Positions 61,399 through 64,000 of a DNA stretch of 64,000 nucleotides are shown piece by piece. Position 1 is the stretch's first letter. Each line of letters starts with the position of its first letter. The notes below the pieces were generated by a model. The model saw only the letters and a program-made list of their open reading frames with translations. It was not told the DNA's origin and did not search any database. The translations under genes and the position numbers were made by a program. Source of the DNA: Hymenobacter fodinae (GTDB lineage: Bacteria > Bacteroidota > Bacteroidia > Cytophagales > Hymenobacteraceae); NCBI RefSeq assembly GCF_004745825.1, contig NZ_SRLA01000005.1, positions 315,106 through 379,105 on the forward strand, written 5' to 3'.

Positions 61399-61488
61399 GA
61401 GCTCTAAGACCCGAAAGTTGCGCCAGACAAAAGGCAAGCCTCACGTGGTCAGCAACATTTGGCCGACCGTTAGAAAGCCAAGTTTTCT

Positions 61489-64000
61489 CTATTGGGGCAG
61501 GTGCATTTTCTCATTCTGGCGGCGCAGACGCTGGCACAGCACCCGCAGAATGTTGCGTAGGACCTCGCCGCGCTCCTCCATTACATCATAGAAATCTTCC
61601 TGATCGAGGCGGAAGGCTACTACGGCGCCGTGGGCCACGGCCGAGGCTGAGCGGGGCTCCGCATCAAGCAAGGCTAACTCCCCGAAGAAGTCGCCAGAGC
61701 GGAAGGTGGCCAACTGCTGGGTGCCGCTGAAGATGTTAACCTTCCCTTCCTGCACAATAAAGAGCGAGGTGCCCAGGTCGCCCTTGGCGAAGATCTGCTC
61801 GCCGTCGTGGAAGGCCACTTCCTTCATAATGGGCACGATGCTGCTGAGCACATTTTCGGGGGTTTCCGCGAATAGGGCGGTATTTTTCAGGAGGGCAACC
61901 CGCTCCGTAGCCGAGATGCGGGACGTGGTGGCGTGGTGGCTCATGAGCAGAGAAAGTAAGTGAGGATGGGCGGCCAGCAGGTGCTGGTAGTCTTCGGGGG
62001 CATCGTGGGCAAACCGGCTTAGCACGGCTACGGCACTTTGCTGAATAAGCGGATTAGCGCTGTGCAACAGGGGCAGCACCTGGCCCACCGTGTAGGGCGT
62101 GGGGCGCCACTGCTCCAGCGCCATGCTGATAGTCCAGTCAGTGTAGGCCACTTCACCCCGCTCAATAATGCCAGGTACGAGCGAGGAACCGCCACCCGAG
62201 GGCCCGAGTACCGCATCGAAGCGGCGCACCTTCTCGGCCACCGGCACAACATCGAGCAAGGTTTGCAGGCCTTGGTAGAGCGGCCTAGGAATCAGGTTGT
62301 CAAGCATTTCGAGGGCATTGGCCTGCCGCTCCCGGGCGGCGTGGGCCACGCCCCGCTGGGCATCGGCAATGATTTGGGGCGGATACAGTTGCAGCAGTAG
62401 CCCAAACAGGCGCTGCTGCACCCGGGTAAGCTCATACTCCAGGCTGGTAATCAACGCCTGGTTGGCAGTAGCCGCCTGGCCTAGCAGTAGTTGGTGCGCT
62501 AAGCGCATTTCCTCCTGCACCAGCCCCTGAAAGATGGGTGCCTCAGCGGGCACGGGCTCGAAGTTTCGTAGGGCGCGCAGGGCAGCCTCGCGCCGAAACA
62601 GGTTTGGCTGCCGAGCCAGTTCTACCAGGGCCTGCCGGCTTGCGGGCTGCAGTACGTGCCCGCAGAGCTGGGCCACGCGCCGGATTAGGGCTTCATCGGC
62701 GCTGGTGCGCAGGGTATTGATGAGCTCCGGCAGCGCAGCAGCCCCAAGTTGCAGGAGTTGGTCGGTGGCGTGGGGCCGGGTAGCTTTATCAGTTAAGCCC
62801 ATAATCAGGGCTTGAATTGCGCCCGAATTGGGGATTACGGCGGTGCCTAGGCTACTGGCAGTGGCCGAGTCATTTGCGGATGCGAAAGGATCGGCTACGG
62901 GTGCAAACCGGCGGCTTACGGCGTGCTGCAGCTCAGCCAGGTAGTGGCCGTAGGTGCGGTAAAGCAGAATCAGCGCCAGCAACGCCAGCAGCCCCATCCA
63001 CCCAAAGGTAAGCGGCTCACTCAGCTCAGGCTGATTATGAAATGCAAACAGCAGCAAGCCGGCCAGGGCCATACCCAAGGGTTCGTATACGCCCTTGGCC
63101 AGGGTGTGGGCCTGCAGGCGCTCGGTGGCGGGCAATGGCTGGAATAGAATTAGAAAAACCGGATCGAACACGGCCCGGCGCAGCACCTCCAAAGCCAGAA
63201 ACAGCCCGCAGAAATACAGCATCAGACTGTCGGCGGAGCCGGTGTTTTGCAGAATTCCGTACAGGCCTAGGCCTACCAGCACCGTGCCGGGCAGCGCCAG
63301 CAGCGTGCCCCGGAAGCCTACCCTATCCAGCGTTTGGCTGGTGAGCAGGAGCTTGAATACCAAGGCAAGCAAGTACGTCAGGGCCAGCACGCTGCCCACG
63401 TAGCGCATCACCACCGACTGATCGTGAAAGCGGTGCTTGACGTTGACAAAAAAGGAAAACTCAATGCCCGTGGTAACGGCCGCAATAGCCAGCATACTCA
63501 AGCACATGGCTAGCACTAAACGGCTGCTGCCAAACCAGCGCTGCAGGCCCGGCGTTACGGCTATGGTGCGCTGAGCGCGGGCGGCAGAGCGGGCCTCTAC
63601 GGTGTGTAGGCGCCCGGTGGCTTGCAGCACCAGCAAGGCTCCCATATAGGCCCCAAAGGCCGTGAGCAGCAGCCACAGCAGCTCGGTATGATGGTGAATA
63701 AGAATAGCCAGCACGGCCCCAAGGGCCTTGGCGGGCATGTCGCCGGAGCTGATGACGCTGAACAGACGGCGGCTCTGGCGCACATCAAACACCACCGCCG
63801 ACACACCCCAGAACTCCAGGTTGGTGAGCAGGTAGATGATGCGGTAGCCGGCCATGATGGCTATAGCCGCCGCTACCGATTGGCCTACGGCTACCAGCAC
63901 GCCCAGCACCCCAGTCAGGGCCACCACCGCCAGCAGCACCCGCACGGCCACGCGCTGCAGCCCCAGGTGGTGCTCATAATGCGCGTACACCTTACCGGCC
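61489..64000 (-). CDS. ADP/ATP-translocase-like membrane protein with HEAT repeats and cyclic-nucleotide-binding domain (5' end missing)
   Basis: At least 836 residues, open at the right edge: the GTG at 63990 is preceded in frame by more coding sequence, so the true start lies outside. The N-terminal ~360 residues are membrane helices of the Npt1/Npt2-type nucleotide transporter family. HEAT-like repeats follow (~390-560; RREAALRALRNFEP). The C-terminal ~125 residues form a cyclic-nucleotide-binding domain with FGELALLDAEPRSASAVAHG, whose Glu and Arg match the phosphate/ribose contacts of cAMP-binding proteins. The gene lies 1.4 kb from a cAMP-making response regulator. Confidence 0.86.
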   Translation of the reverse strand, partial: AGKVYAHYEHHLGLQRVAVRVLLAVVALTGVLGVLVAVGQSVAAAIAIMAGYRIIYLLTNLEFWGVSAVVFDVRQSRRLFSVISSGDMPAKALGAVLAILIHHHTELLWLLLTAFGAYMGALLVLQATGRLHTVEARSAARAQRTIAVTPGLQRWFGSSRLVLAMCLSMLAIAAVTTGIEFSFFVNVKHRFHDQSVVMRYVGSVLALTYLLALVFKLLLTSQTLDRVGFRGTLLALPGTVLVGLGLYGILQNTGSADSLMLYFCGLFLALEVLRRAVFDPVFLILFQPLPATERLQAHTLAKGVYEPLGMALAGLLLFAFHNQPELSEPLTFGWMGLLALLALILLYRTYGHYLAELQHAVSRRFAPVADPFASANDSATASSLGTAVIPNSGAIQALIMGLTDKATRPHATDQLLQLGAAALPELINTLRTSADEALIRRVAQLCGHVLQPASRQALVELARQPNLFRREAALRALRNFEPVPAEAPIFQGLVQEEMRLAHQLLLGQAATANQALITSLEYELTRVQQRLFGLLLQLYPPQIIADAQRGVAHAARERQANALEMLDNLIPRPLYQGLQTLLDVVPVAEKVRRFDAVLGPSGGGSSLVPGIIERGEVAYTDWTISMALEQWRPTPYTVGQVLPLLHSANPLIQQSAVAVLSRFAHDAPEDYQHLLAAHPHLLSLLMSHHATTSRISATERVALLKNTALFAETPENVLSSIVPIMKEVAFHDGEQIFAKGDLGTSLFIVQEGKVNIFSGTQQLATFRSGDFFGELALLDAEPRSASAVAHGAVVAFRLDQEDFYDVMEERGEVLRNILRVLCQRLRRQNEKMHLPQ

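Noticed and set aside
1..64000. tRNA genes, rRNA, CRISPR arrays, insertion sequences or prophage genes
   Set aside because: Looked for cloverleaf sequences, regular spaced repeats and transposase/integrase motifs on both strands; none was seen.

Overview
The window reads as chromosomal DNA from a GC-rich member of the Bacteroidota, most likely Hymenobacter or a close relative (Cytophagales). The signs are a protein with a type IX secretion C-terminal sorting domain, DUF4369/TlpA thioredoxin lipoproteins, a TamL-type BamA-like lipoprotein, a fused two-subunit E1 dehydrogenase, TPR and 'GELTAGIAHEIQNP' histidine kinases, few Shine-Dalgarno sequences, and several exact matches to the Bacteroidota promoter element TAnnTTTG. 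I see no tRNA, rRNA, CRISPR array, insertion sequence or phage gene. It is mostly core chromosome with single genes and short operons on both strands.

Layout. 1-4.6 kb: end of a GH92 mannosidase, a glutaminase-A-like (DUF4965) secreted protein and a small orphan protein. 4.8-9.9 kb: a T9SS-secreted repeat protein, a gene-poor stretch with candidate structured RNA, and a TPR histidine kinase that has lost its catalytic residues. 9.9-16 kb (minus strand): EamA-type transporter, DUF4259, gpsA, an efflux adaptor with TolC, and sdaAB. 16-20.3 kb: tryptophan 2,3-dioxygenase, M23 peptidase, DUF2911 protein, MHS-family transporter. 20.4-25.1 kb: a cobalamin riboswitch ahead of a hotdog acyl-CoA thioesterase, then a FAD oxidoreductase and small proteins. 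25.3-31.4 kb: ECF sigma factor, probable anti-sigma factor and beta-barrel operon, an rRNA/tRNA methyltransferase, and TamL. 31.6-42.7 kb: alpha/beta-fused E1, GNAT, a gene with an in-frame stop, hemF-PAP2, ribE, an undecaprenyl-sugar transferase, pcm, a frameshifted TlpA protein, a second thioesterase and a proline-rich unknown. 42.8-56.5 kb: two more TlpA lipoproteins, gatB, a LIC11966-like protein, two secreted TonB-domain proteins, alaS, a MerR regulator, dprA, a class IV aminotransferase and thyA. 56.7-64 kb: histidine kinase, response regulator, response-regulator/adenylate cyclase, an SDR, and the C-terminal part of an ADP/ATP-translocase-like protein with HEAT repeats and a cyclic-nucleotide-binding domain.

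How genes may work together. The 57-64 kb block looks like a phosphorelay feeding cAMP production, with a possible cAMP-binding transporter beside it. Sigma factor, anti-sigma and barrel form an envelope-stress type unit. Most other neighbours are unrelated housekeeping genes separated by strong hairpin terminators, often with unusually long perfect stems.

The most unusual signals are: extreme over-representation of CTAGGCC (extended form CTAGGCCAC) in genes, gaps, terminators and stop codons; a pseudo-histidine-kinase; a B12 riboswitch with no recognisable B12 gene behind it; and two probable gene lesions, a C6-tract frameshift in a TlpA gene and an in-frame TAA in a secreted protein gene.
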